A stretch of 64,000 bases of DNA from NCBI RefSeq assembly GCF_025766255.1, contig NW_026516801.1:41514-105513 (forward strand). The letters are read 5' to 3'. A program made the translations under genes and the position numbers. Within the stretch, counting starts at the first letter, position 1; every line of letters begins with the position of its first letter. Shown here one piece after another: positions 11,280-24,042 of the stretch. Source of the DNA: Zychaea mexicana (lineage: Eukaryota; Mucoromycota; Mucoromycetes; Mucorales; Lichtheimiaceae). The notes beneath the pieces were generated by a model. It had not been told where the DNA came from, did not search any database, and was given only the letters and a program-made list of their open reading frames with translations.

Positions 11280-11795
11280 ATGGACAGTTCCTACGGTAGC
11301 CCAGTTTCCTCCTTTATCGGCGACTCCTATGTCCGCTCTACCTGGATTGCCTTCTTTACCTTATGGGTCCTTTGGGGCTTAGCCTACATCTTCCGTCACG
11401 CCTTCCTCAGAGATGACGAGGTTGCTCCTACAGCAACGGATCCTGCGGCGGCGGGGACAGCAGCGAATGCAGATCCAGAAGCAGCCAACAAGTCATCAGG
11501 CTTTTTGTTCAAGGCGCGTTCTGGTTTTAACCGTCGTTTCCGCAACTTTTACAGTGTCCTGCGCGATTCCTTGCTCATGCTTCTGAGCGTGGTTGCCCTC
11601 AACACCCTTGGTGTCGGCTCTACACGCGCTGTGCTCATTCTGGCCTGGATCTTTGTCATCTTTACCATCCTGTACGCTATTGCCGACTTTATCTTTGAGC
11701 ACCGTTTTATCCGCATCGGTTTCTCCACTATCTTGTACGCCATTGGCTTGGCCATTGGTGGCTCTGCCATTGCTCGTGGTTGGAAGCTGTATTAA
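11280..11795 (+). CDS. Small membrane protein with four predicted helices
   Basis: This is an intronless 171-residue frame with a strong TATA box upstream. Hydrophobic helices lie near residues 20-38, 98-113, 117-139 and 148-166. Residues 42-75 form an Ala/Asp-rich hydrophilic loop, followed by a basic amphipathic segment (FKARSGFNRRFRNFYS). The codons are rich in C-ending forms (TTC, GCC, ATC), suggesting high expression. I do not recognise a family, and localisation beyond 'membrane' cannot be inferred. Confidence 0.7.
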   Translation: MDSSYGSPVSSFIGDSYVRSTWIAFFTLWVLWGLAYIFRHAFLRDDEVAPTATDPAAAGTAANADPEAANKSSGFLFKARSGFNRRFRNFYSVLRDSLLMLLSVVALNTLGVGSTRAVLILAWIFVIFTILYAIADFIFEHRFIRIGFSTILYAIGLAIGGSAIARGWKLY

Positions 11796-12183
11796 TCCAA
11801 ACGAACAAACAATCGATTAATCAGTTAAAACAAACAGCGCTTCTGCCTGTTTCTTATACTATCCCACTTAATAGCGCAGCATAAAAAAAAGTACTTTATT
11901 CGTTGCATAACATCGTAGTAAAATTCTTAATCCTTATCTATAGAAATCGTCTTTTCCTTTGTAATTATCTTCTTTTAGTGGATCGTTTCTTCCTTCCACT
12001 CTTGTTAATAAACAAACATTCATCATCAATATCCAATCTACTGTTTCAAGCATGGATTATCTCAGTCCATTTTTATGCCGATCGGGGGACTGACGTAAAA
12101 AGACACTAAAATAAATGTGTCACACACGTAATGCAAACCCTCGCTATCTCTTTCACTTTCCCTTCTCTTTCACATCCTCCAAC

Positions 12184-13686
12184 ATGTTTGCTGCACGCTC
12201 TGCTGCCTCTGGCTCACTACGCTTCAGACCACTGGGAATGGCAAGTGATACTTGAAAATTCAAGGCTCTCTCGTGTAAATTTTGATATATAACTATAAAA
12301 TCGTAGTCTGGTACTCGCGTGTGCTCGTATGGGACTACTACAAACCCCGGTGTTTCACGTAGCAACAGCAACTGGACTGTAACCGCATCCATGCTTGCAA
12401 CCACGACAGCCGGCGCTTACTATTATTTCTCCAATAACTATTTAAACAAGACCCAAAATCGTGCTTTTGCGGATGCTGCAGAGGCTCCCAAAGCTTTTAG
12501 TCCAGAAGAGTTTCGTTCATTCACGGTAATAATCAAGGGATGAAAAAGAAAACTCGGGAGTAGACCACAAAAAAAAGTGCGAATGCCTGCGAATTCACAT
12601 GGCGCTAAACTATATCTGTTATGTGTGTACATACAGCTCACCGAAGCCCACCCGTATAATCACAACACCAGCGTGTTTCGATTCAAGCTTCCATCCGATC
12701 AGCATGTTACAGGTCTTCACGTTGCCTCTTGCGTAATTACGCGATATCCCTTCAAGAAGAAAGATGGAAGTACGGGATATATCATTCGGCCATATACACC
12801 AACATCTCATGAAGAGGTATGCATCAATGCGGGTATATACGCTTTTTCGCGTTAGAAGGAACAAAACGATTGACATAATCATGTTGTACTGGATGACGAT
12901 ACATAGGAACAAGGGTTTGTAGAATTTATCATCAAGGATTACCCGCAAGGAAAAATGAGCAAGCACATTCATAGTTTGAATCCCGGTGACACATTGGAGA
13001 TCAAGGGACCTATCCCAAAGTACAACTGGGATCAAGGCAAAGGTACTTTACATTGACAAACATATTCTACTGACGTATACTAAATTAAACAATCTCAAAC
13101 TATCAGTCTCAGATGTGGGCATGATCGCAGGTGGTACTGGAATCACACCCATGGTAGGAAAATATGTAAAACACGAATTAAAAGAGGAATGTAAGTATGC
13201 TAACCGGGATATATCAAATTATTGTAGCTTCAAGTGATCCGCAAGATCTTTGACACAAATTCCAAAGATGACAAGACAAAGGTGACCTTGATTTTCACCA
13301 ACCAAACAGAAGACGATATTTTGCTACGAGAAGAGCTGGATGGATACGCAAAGAAATATCCAAACCGTTTCAAGGTTGTTTATGGATTGGATCGTCCACC
13401 CGCCAAATGGGGAGGACACACTGGTTTTGTCAGCAAGGAGTTGATCAAGAAGAATCTGCCCGCGCCGTGCACGCCTGACTCGGTCATTTTCGTATGCGGT
13501 CCAGATCCAATGCTTGCTGCCGTGGCTGGTGCAAAGGCTCCTGATAAAAGCCAAGGCGAACTGGGTGGTGTTTTGAAAGAGTAAGTGGATGGGTTTAGGA
13601 TAGGATATCAATCAGAAAGAAGCTGCTCACACTGATATTCTGATTTTAGATTGGGTTATGGACAAGACCATGTGTATAAATTCTAA
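12184..13686 (+). CDS. MCR1: NADH-cytochrome b5 reductase, mitochondrial type
   Basis: Seven exons are proposed: 12184-12240, 12307-12525, 12637-12816, 12907-13042, 13107-13153, 13228-13580, 13650-13686. Exons 2-7 join cleanly. The protein has a presequence-like N-terminus plus a short hydrophobic stretch (AGAYYYFSNNY). FAD binding is shown by IIRPYTPTSHEE and GKMSKHIHSL, and NADH binding by MIAGGTGITPM with LQVIRKIFD and by FVCGPDPM. The C-terminus ends GYGQDHVYKF, matching the family's terminal KF. It passes electrons from NADH to cytochrome b5 or similar acceptors at the mitochondrial outer membrane or intermembrane space. Exon 1 needs a GC-AG intron (donor GCAAGT at 12241). The alternative is a start at the in-frame ATG at 12391. 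Confidence 0.88.
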
Positions 13687-16600
13687 TCGAGCCCAGCATC
13701 GATTTCAGAAAATGATATAGAAATAAAGAACACATTCGCTTGTCTTGATCTGATTAGCTTTTTTAAGTATCAACTAAGACCTGAGCCAGATTTACAGTAA
13801 GGCGCGGAAAGATCTTTGTTTTCAATTGACTGTAGGCACATTACAGCTCTGTAAACTTATACCAGAAATAAATTGAAACACTCGTGCAATCCCCTCTTTG
13901 TTCTGAAATATCACCCATTACCATTGGTACTGCATATTTTTTTTTCCTGGCAATCACATAAAGCATCCGGCGCGCTAAGAATGGTGTCGTTATCTAAGTC
14001 TTTATTTGCTAGTGCAAGTGTTATAGCGGAAGAAGTATACATAATCTGATGCAACCGAAATTACAAAGATACATATCGTTAGAAGGTTGCATTTGAACAA
14101 GGAGATAGTTATTAGAGATTTTTTTAGCGCCAAGTAAACACAAAGAACTCCAGTAACAACAACAGCGGCAATGGCAGCAACTGCTAAAAGAAAGCCCCTC
14201 AAGCAATATCAACGACAATACGGTGGACTCCTGCATAGTTTCCGTCACTATAGAAGACTATTATCTTACGACAACCCCACATGTATCATAAATTTCAAAT
14301 GTCCCAGATCAGATATAACATGCTGTGTATATGGGATTTAGCTTCCAGTTATATGAACTCCGTGTTATGTGTTCCTAGTATGTTTAAGCTATTGTATAAC
14401 CAGAGTAGATCGCGTAGCATACATTTAGTTAACTGTGATAGAAAAGACAGAGATCATTAAACACAAACTACAATCGTTAACACCAAAAGTGAATGGGGTA
14501 TATTACTGGTCACGTCTTCCACGGGCAAGCATTTTTTATGAACAATGAATGTGGCGTCAATGGCAGGCGTATGTACCATCGCCCACAGTCCGAGGAGCTC
14601 TAAGTGTCAGCACAAGACGCAGCTTCTAAAACACCTAGGCATCCCACAGGTTGCTGTGCTTTTTAAAAAAACCATGTCATATACACCTACTGGATGGTCC
14701 ATCCAAAGAACGACAACATACGAAATCAGAAAATATCATACTGCCGAGTAGCTTGACAAAAATCCACAATGCCAAAGCTTGAATGATAATTATTATCCTT
14801 AAGAAAGAGATTAGAAAAAGGTCATATGTTTTGAACAAGAGAAGGAAAAAACCTAATAGTTTATATCGACACAAATCATGGCTAGCCGTTGTCTAGGATC
14901 ACTATCGGCTTCCATAGCAGTCACCATGGATAATTAATGGCTCGTTTGAATGGAAGAAAAGTACAAGCAGATTTATGACAGTCAAGGAGACGCTAACATA
15001 AATTTCCACTTAAGCGAGTGTAGTAATGTTGTCGCTTATTATGCTTAAGGAACGCCCTATCATAGCATCCTGTCAGAAAGAAAAAGATACGTTCCAACAC
15101 TGCGCATGTCAACTGCAACTTAAAGTGAAATGACGTTACTGTATTAGGTGCGACATACTGGCTTCTAATAAAAGCAGTATATGCTGAAGCACTTGCTTGT
15201 ATGCCCTGATTATATGATACATGCTTTTTAAGTGCAATGATGATCGCCACTTATCCAAAACAAATTGGCCGCCGCACGAATCATTTGAGAACCGAGCCTA
15301 CATAGGAACCAGCATAAATGACAATAATTTAGTAGGCAATACAATTTATAAGCGATCATCATGTATACAGTATTGGTCGTTCATTAGGATAGAAGTATGA
15401 ATTGGTAATTTGGATACATATAAAAAATTTCGCTTATCCGTTTTAAGCAAATTTTAGATAGGCACTCTTCCTAATGGAAGCTAATATTTAGTTCGTTCTT
15501 TAAAAAATTGATAACCATGCCTTTAAATGATAGCTTGAAGCTAAAACAATATTACATGCAACATTCGTCCTTGCGGGGCCATCGTAACAATTCCCTCAGC
15601 AAATACATACAGGTGACATCTGGGAGAATCCTTTGTGCCACTTTGTTTGGAAGGTGGCTTGATATACCACCCGCCGCAGACTCGTTTCCGACCAGATCTG
15701 CTGGATACGTCTTCCGTTATCACGCTCGTCTCGCTGGGGGTGTAGAAAGGACTAGAATCGTGACAGCCGAATAATAACCACAGATCGACTCTGGTGGAGC
15801 TAACCAGCCACAACATGCCTCCAGGCAAAAGCCAGAATACAGAAGCATTTGAAAGGAGCAGTGTATTACTGGTGACGTACGTTGGCTGCCCTGTCGATGA
15901 AGATTATATGATCAAGTTGGGAAACGCGCCCCATCCGTTTCAACAGCGAGACAAGAAGAAGCGTCTTGGTCACTACTTGTATGCAGTTGTATACCTTTTA
16001 CAATCAAGTGATCTCCTTGATTACATATAGCTTCCTCATACTTTTCAAAAAAACATCGCTATTATTCTTAACATAATTATTTTTAGATTACGGTTGCCTT
16101 TTTCAATACGTGCATTATAAATTGCTGCAGCGCAGCTGCATTGACATCCGGCTGTTGAAAAAAAGAAAATTTGTGCAACGTTTTATGGCAGGCCTTCTTC
16201 TCGTCGTTCTGGGAAAAAAAAGAGCTGGGTAGTAGCCCAGCAGCAAATATGTTATGATACACGGTAGTAATACGAGCCAATTTCCTGCATGTTGGCACTT
16301 GAGTGAAAATATCTTGGGATGTTTAAAAAAACAACTGCTAATAGTGCTTGGCACTGTAGAGAAATGCTGCATTCTTGTAACCTCAACAATAACAGCAACG
16401 AAGCACACTAGACGCCGCCACGGACCGATCTGGAATAGACTAGATTTTCTTCCTACATGTGCTGCATATTGGGCCAACATTCCGTTATGCACTTGCATAC
16501 CTCTTGTTTAAAAGTGTTCGACAATAACTGCTGTGGGCGTAGTATGACGTGCAATGGTTGTTATTTGACTCTTGGAATACTCGCCCCACCCCTCCTCCTT

Positions 16601-17398
16601 CTTTCCATCCCCTTTTTCCGTTAGAAAAAGAAAAAAAGGTTTGCGCTCCCAATAATTCCAATCACTACAAGCTTGTTGCTCGCCTGTAGGATCTACAGTC
16701 GTACATAAAACTTAAAATCGCATCTCAGTTTAAACAAAAAACTTCGCACACATGAAAGCAATGACATACTTTCAAACCATATGTGAATTGAAGGGACTGG
16801 GAGAAATCTCGATGCGCGGCGTATGTAAAGAGAGAAAAAAAAGATTGGTATGATATTCAAGATCTACAAGTATTGTTATTACCAACATATTATATTAATG
16901 ATCGCCAGTTAGAAATGAAAGAAGTAGCGTACAGTAACAATTAACCCTGCTTTCTATACTTTATCAATGTGCCAGAACCAGCCCCCCCTTAAAAATATTA
17001 AGTACCTGCAGCTCGCCAAAGAAAGCAAGTGCTCTCAAGGAGTCTCTTTGTCTTATACGTGTGGTCTTGTTTAATATATAGATATGATTAATATGTGTAC
17101 ATGAATTGGATGCTCGAGTTGTGTGTAAAGGGAGGGGACTGCTGTGTGATGTTGCTTTGATGTGGGGTAAACTTTTGAACAGAGCAAACAGCAGTTTCTG
17201 ATATGCAGAAATGGTTGTTGTTGTTGTTGTTTGGGGTATACATTGCCCTTTTTGATTTCTAAGCTAATCTATATGCAAAAGATGAACTATAACCGACTCA
17301 TCGAAGAAAACACTGAAACTGCTCGGCCCGCTAGCAGTTGTAACAACGAAAAGGTTCGAGTAAGTGAATATGGATGAAGGGGGGTGGTGGGGGCGGTA
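13687..17398. other. Long stretch without a supported gene
   Basis: Frames up to 127 codons occur (14002-14248 -, 15508-16030 +, 16083-16498 -), but none joins into a recognisable protein. The minus-strand frame at 14002-14202 has a short hydrophobic run (FLLAVAAIAAVVVTGVLCVY) that could be a terminal exon or chance. No terminal repeats of a mobile element were found. A TTG repeat lies near 17215-17231. Confidence 0.4.
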
Positions 17399-18419
17399 TT
17401 ACGTTCGTCGTCGGTTTCGTCGTTGACGTCGTCCAAATGTGAACTCTGGCATGGGGCGTGTGTCCAGATCCGGGCTCACGTTCGCAGATGCCTGGACCGC
17501 ATCGATCCACAACACGGCACTTCGTTCGCTATCGCATCGCACTAGGAACTGCGGGCCGTTGTGGATCCGAATACGAAGAACATGACTGTATTTGCGGTAA
17601 TCAGTCGCCATGCCGGCCTCGGCCTCTTGCATCGTATAACTCCAAACTGGCGTTTCATCTTGTTTCTTGGGCTCGCGTTTATAAGCTCTTATGGATGTTC
17701 CCCACAACATGACATAGAGATTTCTATTTAAGATCATAGTTTATAGCGTCAGAGAGGATATTTCTTGGAGTGGGGCTTTCAGCAGTAGCAGAACCGAAAA
17801 TAAAAACCAACTTTCTACTTACTTCCAAGATCTTTTTTTAGCTACTTTGTCTTGACTCTCGCGTTCTTTTTTAACATGGACATGGCCGACGCGTGATACG
17901 GTGCATTCATACGGCGGTAATTCTTCGTTTTCCTCTTCTTCGTCGCTATCTTTGATTTCATCGTCTCGGTCTTCTTCTTCTTCACAGTACGGTCGTACGG
18001 CCCATGGGTGGCTCGGGTCACTGTAAGATGGAGGAGGAGGAGGACAAGTTATCGTAGATGATTCCGGTGATGGTAATAGTTGTTGGCCCTCTGTGTCACG
18101 GATAGTAGGGCATTCTGACTCCGGCTCGGGTGTATCGGATGACCATGCGGATGAAAGCGACCAGGTTGATTTAACGAGTCGTAGTTTGCCTACGAGAATC
18201 TGCGGCCATCGTGGCTCCGCTTTGCTTTGCTGTATAGCCAGTGCCGTTGCTATATTTATTATAAGAGAGTCAGTTCCCAACACTATTGTTTTTTCTTTTT
18301 CGTGCCAGCTTGCTGGTTTTCATTCTCTCTCTCTCTTAGTGGTGCCAACCTAGAGTGCGGCGTTGTATAACAGCAGTGCTGTTCGTCGTATCGGTAGGCT
18401 GTTGCGTGTCCACTAGCAT
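17399..18419 (-). CDS. PH-domain protein
   Basis: Three exons join in phase: 18350-18419, 17823-18249, 17399-17723 (273 aa). The N-terminal half is disordered, with a Pro-rich patch (CPPPPPSYSDPSHPW) and a long acidic run of Glu/Asp. The C-terminal half is a pleckstrin-homology fold: a first strand SRVGHVHVKK, then RSWKNLYVMLWGTSIRAYK, HVLRIRIHNGPQFLVRC, and the conserved Trp of the last helix in SERSAVLWIDAVQASANV. PH domains bind phosphoinositides or proteins, and a role at a membrane in signalling or traffic is inferred. A basic tail ends the protein. The first intron carries a GA microsatellite. Confidence 0.75.
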
Positions 18420-19524
18420 TTTCCTGTGGATGTTGGCGTTGCAGAAGGTGGAGTAGGGAGGGGTATCGAGAAAGTCAGAGAAAAAGAGAAAGACGAGAAG
18501 GGAAAAAGAAGTGCAATCAAAATAGAAAGGAGAAATAAAAGTATTTGTACTGTGTTTGTGACAACAACCATTTAAGGTAAACCTATTACTCGCCTAAGGA
18601 ACCATATGCTGGGTCGATCACACCCACACACCCACACACACCGCCGCATCTACAGCTGTGTGTGTGTCTCTAGTACACCCACACACAGGCTCCTTTCTCT
18701 TGTGCCACCCACACATCTGCCGTTTCTACTGCCAAGGGTTACTGCCGCTCCAGCCCAACCACTACTATCACATACGTCCGTCCGTTACATAACGCCTCGC
18801 CCACCATATATGGCATCCTGGTGACAGTAATAAATTACATACATGCCATGTAAAGCAGCCACAGCATGACAGATACTACTCACGCTCCCCCTCATTAGGA
18901 TTGCATGTGGATTGTGCTGCTGCATGAGAAAAAAACATATATCGTCTTCTTTTAAAGAATGTTTATCCTGGATCTCTATAAAGCATATGCTTTTAACTTG
19001 TAGCCACAAAGAAAGACAACAACAACAACAATAATAATAATAATAACCAAGGAAATGGTTGGTTCCCCGGGCCAAGCCTTAAACGGGGGGAAAATGGAAA
19101 CAACGTGTCCTTACTATGTACCATCAACTGCAACAAACACACACTAACGCCCGTTCCATTATCTACAAACAACCCCCACTCCCCAAACTTTTTCTAAGAG
19201 AAACATTTGTTATTTACGCATTTAATAATAATGAAGATGAAGATGATATACATGTGATAATACATAGATACGACGCACTAGACGAGCAGTAGTACTCATG
19301 TACCAGCGATTGACGTTGATGACAATAAAGTGTAATGTACTATAGGGGGTGATGATGATGATGTATAAAACAAAGAGCCAAAGTAACGGACAAAGAGGGG
19401 CGGGTCCGTAGCATTGACCTGATAGATTCTTTGATAAAAAAGAAGACACTGTCTTTTCTTTGTTTCCTCATGGAGCAGGGGGTTGATAGTACATGGTGGA
19501 TCGATACTGGGGCATTCGATGTCG
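18420..19524. other. Intergenic region with CA and TAA microsatellites
   Basis: The stretch lies upstream of the PH gene and downstream of BYE1. It holds CACACA-type runs (about 18620-18690) and CAA/TAA runs near 19018-19046. No gene is supported, and the open frames at 18606 (+) and 18785 (-) are low-complexity. Confidence 0.5.
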
Positions 19525-22500
19525 CTATTGTTGTTGTTGTTGTCGCTGCTGCTGTTGTGACGCGAATGAATACGTTGGCACTTGATAATGTTGTTGTTGT
19601 TGTGGCTGCTGATAATGATACTGATGTTGCTGAGCTGGTTGTTGTTGTTGATGATGCTGCGACACTATCGGCGGTCGTGGCAATGGTGAGGGAACTGCGG
19701 GTACTGCTGCGGGTACTAATGCAGGTGCCGGCACTACTGGTGGTGGTGCTGGTGGCCGTTCCTGATGCTTCTGAATAACCAATACGCCAAGGAACATGTC
19801 AGCATCACGCTGCGTTTCTTCGACGCGCACCACATACAAACAATCAGGCAACTGCTGGGTCTTGTATAACGGAATCAAATAAAAGTCCTTGACCTTGGTC
19901 TTGTTGTGTCCAACAACACCGAACCGTTTGCGAGAGTCAAAATATTTGATGAGCGTCTGTGCGTTCTTGTAGTTGTCGCCTGTTGTTGTTGTTGCCTCAA
20001 TTTCCAGCAAGACAATCTCACGGCTGGTGGCGTATTGTGTTTGGGTCACATACTGCGTAACGCGATCGACAGGTATCCGCCCTTCGATCCACATGGTCGG
20101 TGAGAGCACTTCAGCCCATTCGGCTTCGCCCAAAGTCCGGCCTCCCACTTGTCGTGCACTTGCTTCAAATTCAGAGACTTGTGGCATATTGACTCGGCCT
20201 TGCCAGATGGTCGGCGGCTTGGGTGGTCCACTTGGCACAGCAGGTGGCGATGCTGGTGGCGGATTCGGAGGCGTAGTGGTTTTTGCTTCCATGTCATCAT
20301 CACCAAACTCGGGTTGGTAGTCATCCTCGTCGCCTAGCAACTTTTCCATATCAATTTCCACCTTGCGCTTCTTGGGTCGATCGGCGCCATCCAAGGGGCT
20401 ATTGCTCGTGCCGCGCTTACTGCTGCCTCCTGCATTATCGCCACTATCGTCTCGGCTACCAATGCCAATTTTCGACAAGATATCTTCAAATCGTTGATCA
20501 TCCTCGCGCTGGTCACGGCTGACGGCAACAGGGGTGGTGGGTGTTTCGCTGAAGCTCGACTTGCGGCTCTCGGAGTCATCACCTCCGCCCAATGCATCAA
20601 CACTTGATGATGCGCTTGCAGTATTGATCCAACGCGGGCCTTCTTGTCCATGGTGATAATGGTGGCGGTGCTGCTGTTGCTGGTTACTTTCCTCCTTGTC
20701 AGGCGTGCCAATCATGACAATGTCACCCTTGTGCGTCTTTTTGATAATAGGCACATTTGCGCGTTTCATGATGGAGTTCTTGATACTCTCTTGTCGCATG
20801 GACAGAGACTTGGATCTGAGTTCGGGATTCGCCATGTCTTCCGATGACATTTTGATGAGTTCAATGGGCGTCAGTTCGCCGGTCACGACACGGAGCTGAA
20901 ACACTTTGTTGGCTTTGTCTTTGAGATTGTAAAGCAATGACCGAAACTTGTTCTTGTATTGGACGCCGGCGCGTTTTGTTGCGGGATCTTTGAGTTCCTT
21001 GAACATGACTTGTTCAATCGCGTTAGCCAGTTGATCGGCCATGACTTGAGGTGACGGCTCTTCTTGTTGTTGTTGTTGTTGTTGCTCAGCACCATCATGA
21101 CCACCAGCAGTAGTTGTTGTACCAGTAGTGGCAGCAGAAGAAGGAGAAGAGGCACTGGAAGTAACGTGTTCAGAAGCAGCAAAGAGACCTGGATCTTTAT
21201 CTGATGCACTTTCAATAATAGTCTTGAGGATCGTAGACATATTTTTAACTACATTTTTACGAATCGGATCATCTTCAGGAGCAACAGCAGATGTTCCTTG
21301 TTGTTTCTGTGATTGTTTGGACGATGGTGGTGGTGATGATTTTGGTTGTTGTTTGATAATAGCCTTTTTGTTATCCGTTGAAGTCGAGGAAGATGATGAT
21401 GATGAGGAGGAGGAGGAGGTCGTTGATGTGGTGCGCGAGCGTCGTTCATTGGGAGGAGATGGAGACTTGGTCGGCACATAATCACTGTCTCCAGGCTTTC
21501 TCATAGAATCTTGTGCGGCACAAACATCGCTGCAATATGAATCGGCTCGTGTTCTGTTTTTGCATGTTGATAATAAACACTTTTTTGCTCGTATTTGTCG
21601 TGTAGCATATGGCTATATATATGTACAAATGTTGTCAGTCCATTCGCTCCTTGTTTATAACGAAGACGATGCAAACTTACCCTTCCTGTGGTTGTGGTTG
21701 TGGTCGTAGTCGACTGTTGATCCTTGACCGTCGATTGCTCCTCGTTGGGCGTGTCTTCTGCAACTAAGTAAACAAGAAGAAAATGTACATATGCATAAGC
21801 ATGCGCATGTGAGAATGATGAGACATCAGATCATCATATACAAAGTAACAATCGTCATATTGCTGGTAGTCCTTCTTTTCATAAGGGCAGGAACGGACGC
21901 TTTTGTTACCATGCTGAAAAACATTTGAGAAATAAGAACGACATTTGAGGGGTTGTATGTAAAACTTTTTGATATCATAAAAATGGATAAATGAAGAAAG
22001 AAAAAGATGCAAGTGATAAGCAAAAGGAAACGCTGTAGAATCAAGCATATACTCCTCTTAGCCTTGCAGTGGTAGAAAGTAGTAGTAGTAGTACATGATA
22101 TATGGTCAATAGATAAGAAAGGTGAATGAGAGAAAGTGAACTGAGTAAATCCATGTTTTTCTTTTACCGCCACTTGACGCAATCACGCTAGTGTACGGTA
22201 AGAGTTGCTCGAACAATATAAATGGACCACTGCTCTTCGCTTTCTCTGTTTCACACACAGGCTTTAGGAGATACTAGTAGCGAAAACGTTCTCTTTTCTG
22301 TTGTATTTTTGGAAAGCGAGATAGGGGAGTAGGGCGGGGGGGAAGGATAGAATAAAGAAAAAAGGGATTGTTGATAGCAATAATAATCTAATCCAACAAA
22401 TATGGCAATAAAAGAAAAAAAGACGAATAGATGGAGAAAAAAAACCCCAATAGCGCTATGACACCATTCACATTTCCTTCCTTACATAGAGAACGCACGC

Positions 22501-23800
22501 ACGCACGCCTATGTAAGGCTACCAGCAATACGACAACACAAGGAAGAATATAATAATAGGATAGTGACGTACCTGACTTGTCCTGTTTATCTTCACAATT
22601 CTTACAAACCCATGTTTCGATATCCTCTGCCTCATCAGGATCGAGGTCCACGCAAGCACAGTGAAACCTTAAAATAAAAAACCACACACACATATATGCA
22701 GTTAGTGTTTACTGGCTTTCATCATGCACTCAACAAGCTTTTTCTTTCTACTTTCCCTCCCTTGTCACTAACCAATCCGTGCATTGGTCACATTGAACCA
22801 TCGGCTCACCCGTGTAAGGTTGTTGACATATACAATAAAGCCTTTTGCCCTTTGTTTTCTTCTTTGGCGTTTCCGTTGTAGTAGTAGTTGTTGTTGTAGG
22901 ATTGCTGGAGGGCTCCTCGTTAGCCGGCTTGTTGCTGACCGTAGTTCGCAGTCTCAGAGACGACCGTGTCTTCATCCTTCCCGTATCCACTTCTTCTTGT
23001 TCTTTCGCCTCTGGTAATTCAACATTTGTGGCCGATTTATCGCTATTATCTTCATTATTATTATTTTTCATCGTATCGTTGTCGGTAGCGATGGTAGTAG
23101 TAGTAGTAGTAGTAGTAGCCGCAGCAGTAATAGTTGGTACGGGTGACGCTGTTGACGATGCAAGAAGCAAAGGTGGCTGTTGTAAAAGCATCTGTTGTGG
23201 TGGAATATAGTGCTGTTGTTGCGATACGTTTGCAGGTGCACTCGAAGCATCAGTGTTGGCTAATGGTACAACTGCACCTGCTGCTGCTGCTGCTGCTGCT
23301 GCTTCTTGTTGGTTTTCATTCATGAATGCTGTCAGTGCTGCAGTGTTCATATCTGAAGCTGCAAAAACAGATGCCCAACTTGCGCTGTCCAGTGGAAAAT
23401 AAAATGGTTGATTGGGGTCGCCCATTGTGGCTGCTGCTGCTGCTGCAGAAGTGGTAGCGCCAGTGGCTGCATTAACGACGCCATTGTCGTTGTTATTGGT
23501 ATTGTGGGTGATGGGGGCATGCTCAGGTGCCAAGCTACCGTCTGAACCTGTCATATTCCAGGTAGATACTGTCGCAACCGCACCATTCTCTTGTGCTGAT
23601 AGAGTGCTATTATTATCTTCTGTTGCTGCTGTCGCCGCTATTGTAATAGCGTTTTCACCGTTCGTCATTAGGGTTGCTGTTGAATTTGGGTGTTGTCCTG
23701 ACTGAGACTTGATTGATTCTCCTTGTTGCTGAAGTAAACCTCCTTCTTCGTGCTGATCGCGTAAATCGAGAAACTCGTCAAAGCTACTGTGAATGTCCAT
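19525..23800 (-). CDS. BYE1: BYE1-like transcription factor: PHD finger, TFIIS-like domain, SPOC domain
   Basis: Four exons join in phase: 22773-23800, 22573-22667, 21681-21763, 19525-21612 (1097 aa). The first 315 residues are disordered and Ala/Thr/Gln-rich. A PHD finger follows (about 320-375): YCICQQPY, QCDQCTDWFHCACV, WVCKNC, complete C4-H-C3 and split by the first intron. A second zinc-like group CLLSTC..YCSDVC lies at about 414-433. The TFIIS central domain (about 520-690) includes NKFRSLLYNLKDKAN and LTPIELIKMSSEDMA. The SPOC domain (about 860-1000) includes WQGRVNMPQ and RFGVVGHN. The tail is Gln-rich. Yeast Bye1 binds trimethylated H3K4 and the RNA polymerase II core; animal PHF3/DIDO share this layout. 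It is divergent from MRI1, with 242 bp between the starts. Confidence 0.88.
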
Positions 23801-24042
23801 GGGAAAAGATAAAAAGTAAAAAAATATGTTATACCGGTTCAGAACCCGCAGCAAACAAAACCAGCGTGACGCGGGAATTTTTAAAGACGTATTTTCGTTA
23901 GTCGGTTTAAAAAGCCGACGAACAAAACGACTGTACGGGCCTCACTTGCACATACACGCACATCACACACACACAAATCGCCACAAAATAGTAAAGTTTT
24001 TTTTTATTTATTCTTTTGCTGTAAAGTTCTGCAATTACCCAT
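23801..24042. promoter_or_regulatory. Shared divergent promoter of BYE1 and MRI1
   Basis: The 242 bp between the two start codons must hold both promoters. It is AT-rich with CA repeats (about 23949-23975) and a T-run. No clear TATA box on either strand. Confidence 0.55.

Noticed and set aside
18606..18824. Frame of His/Thr/Pro repeats
   Set aside because: It comes from CA microsatellites and has no conserved features.
19431..19778. Plus-strand frame rich in Val/Ala over the BYE1 3' end
   Set aside because: It is a shadow of the Gln/Pro-rich coding repeats on the opposite strand.
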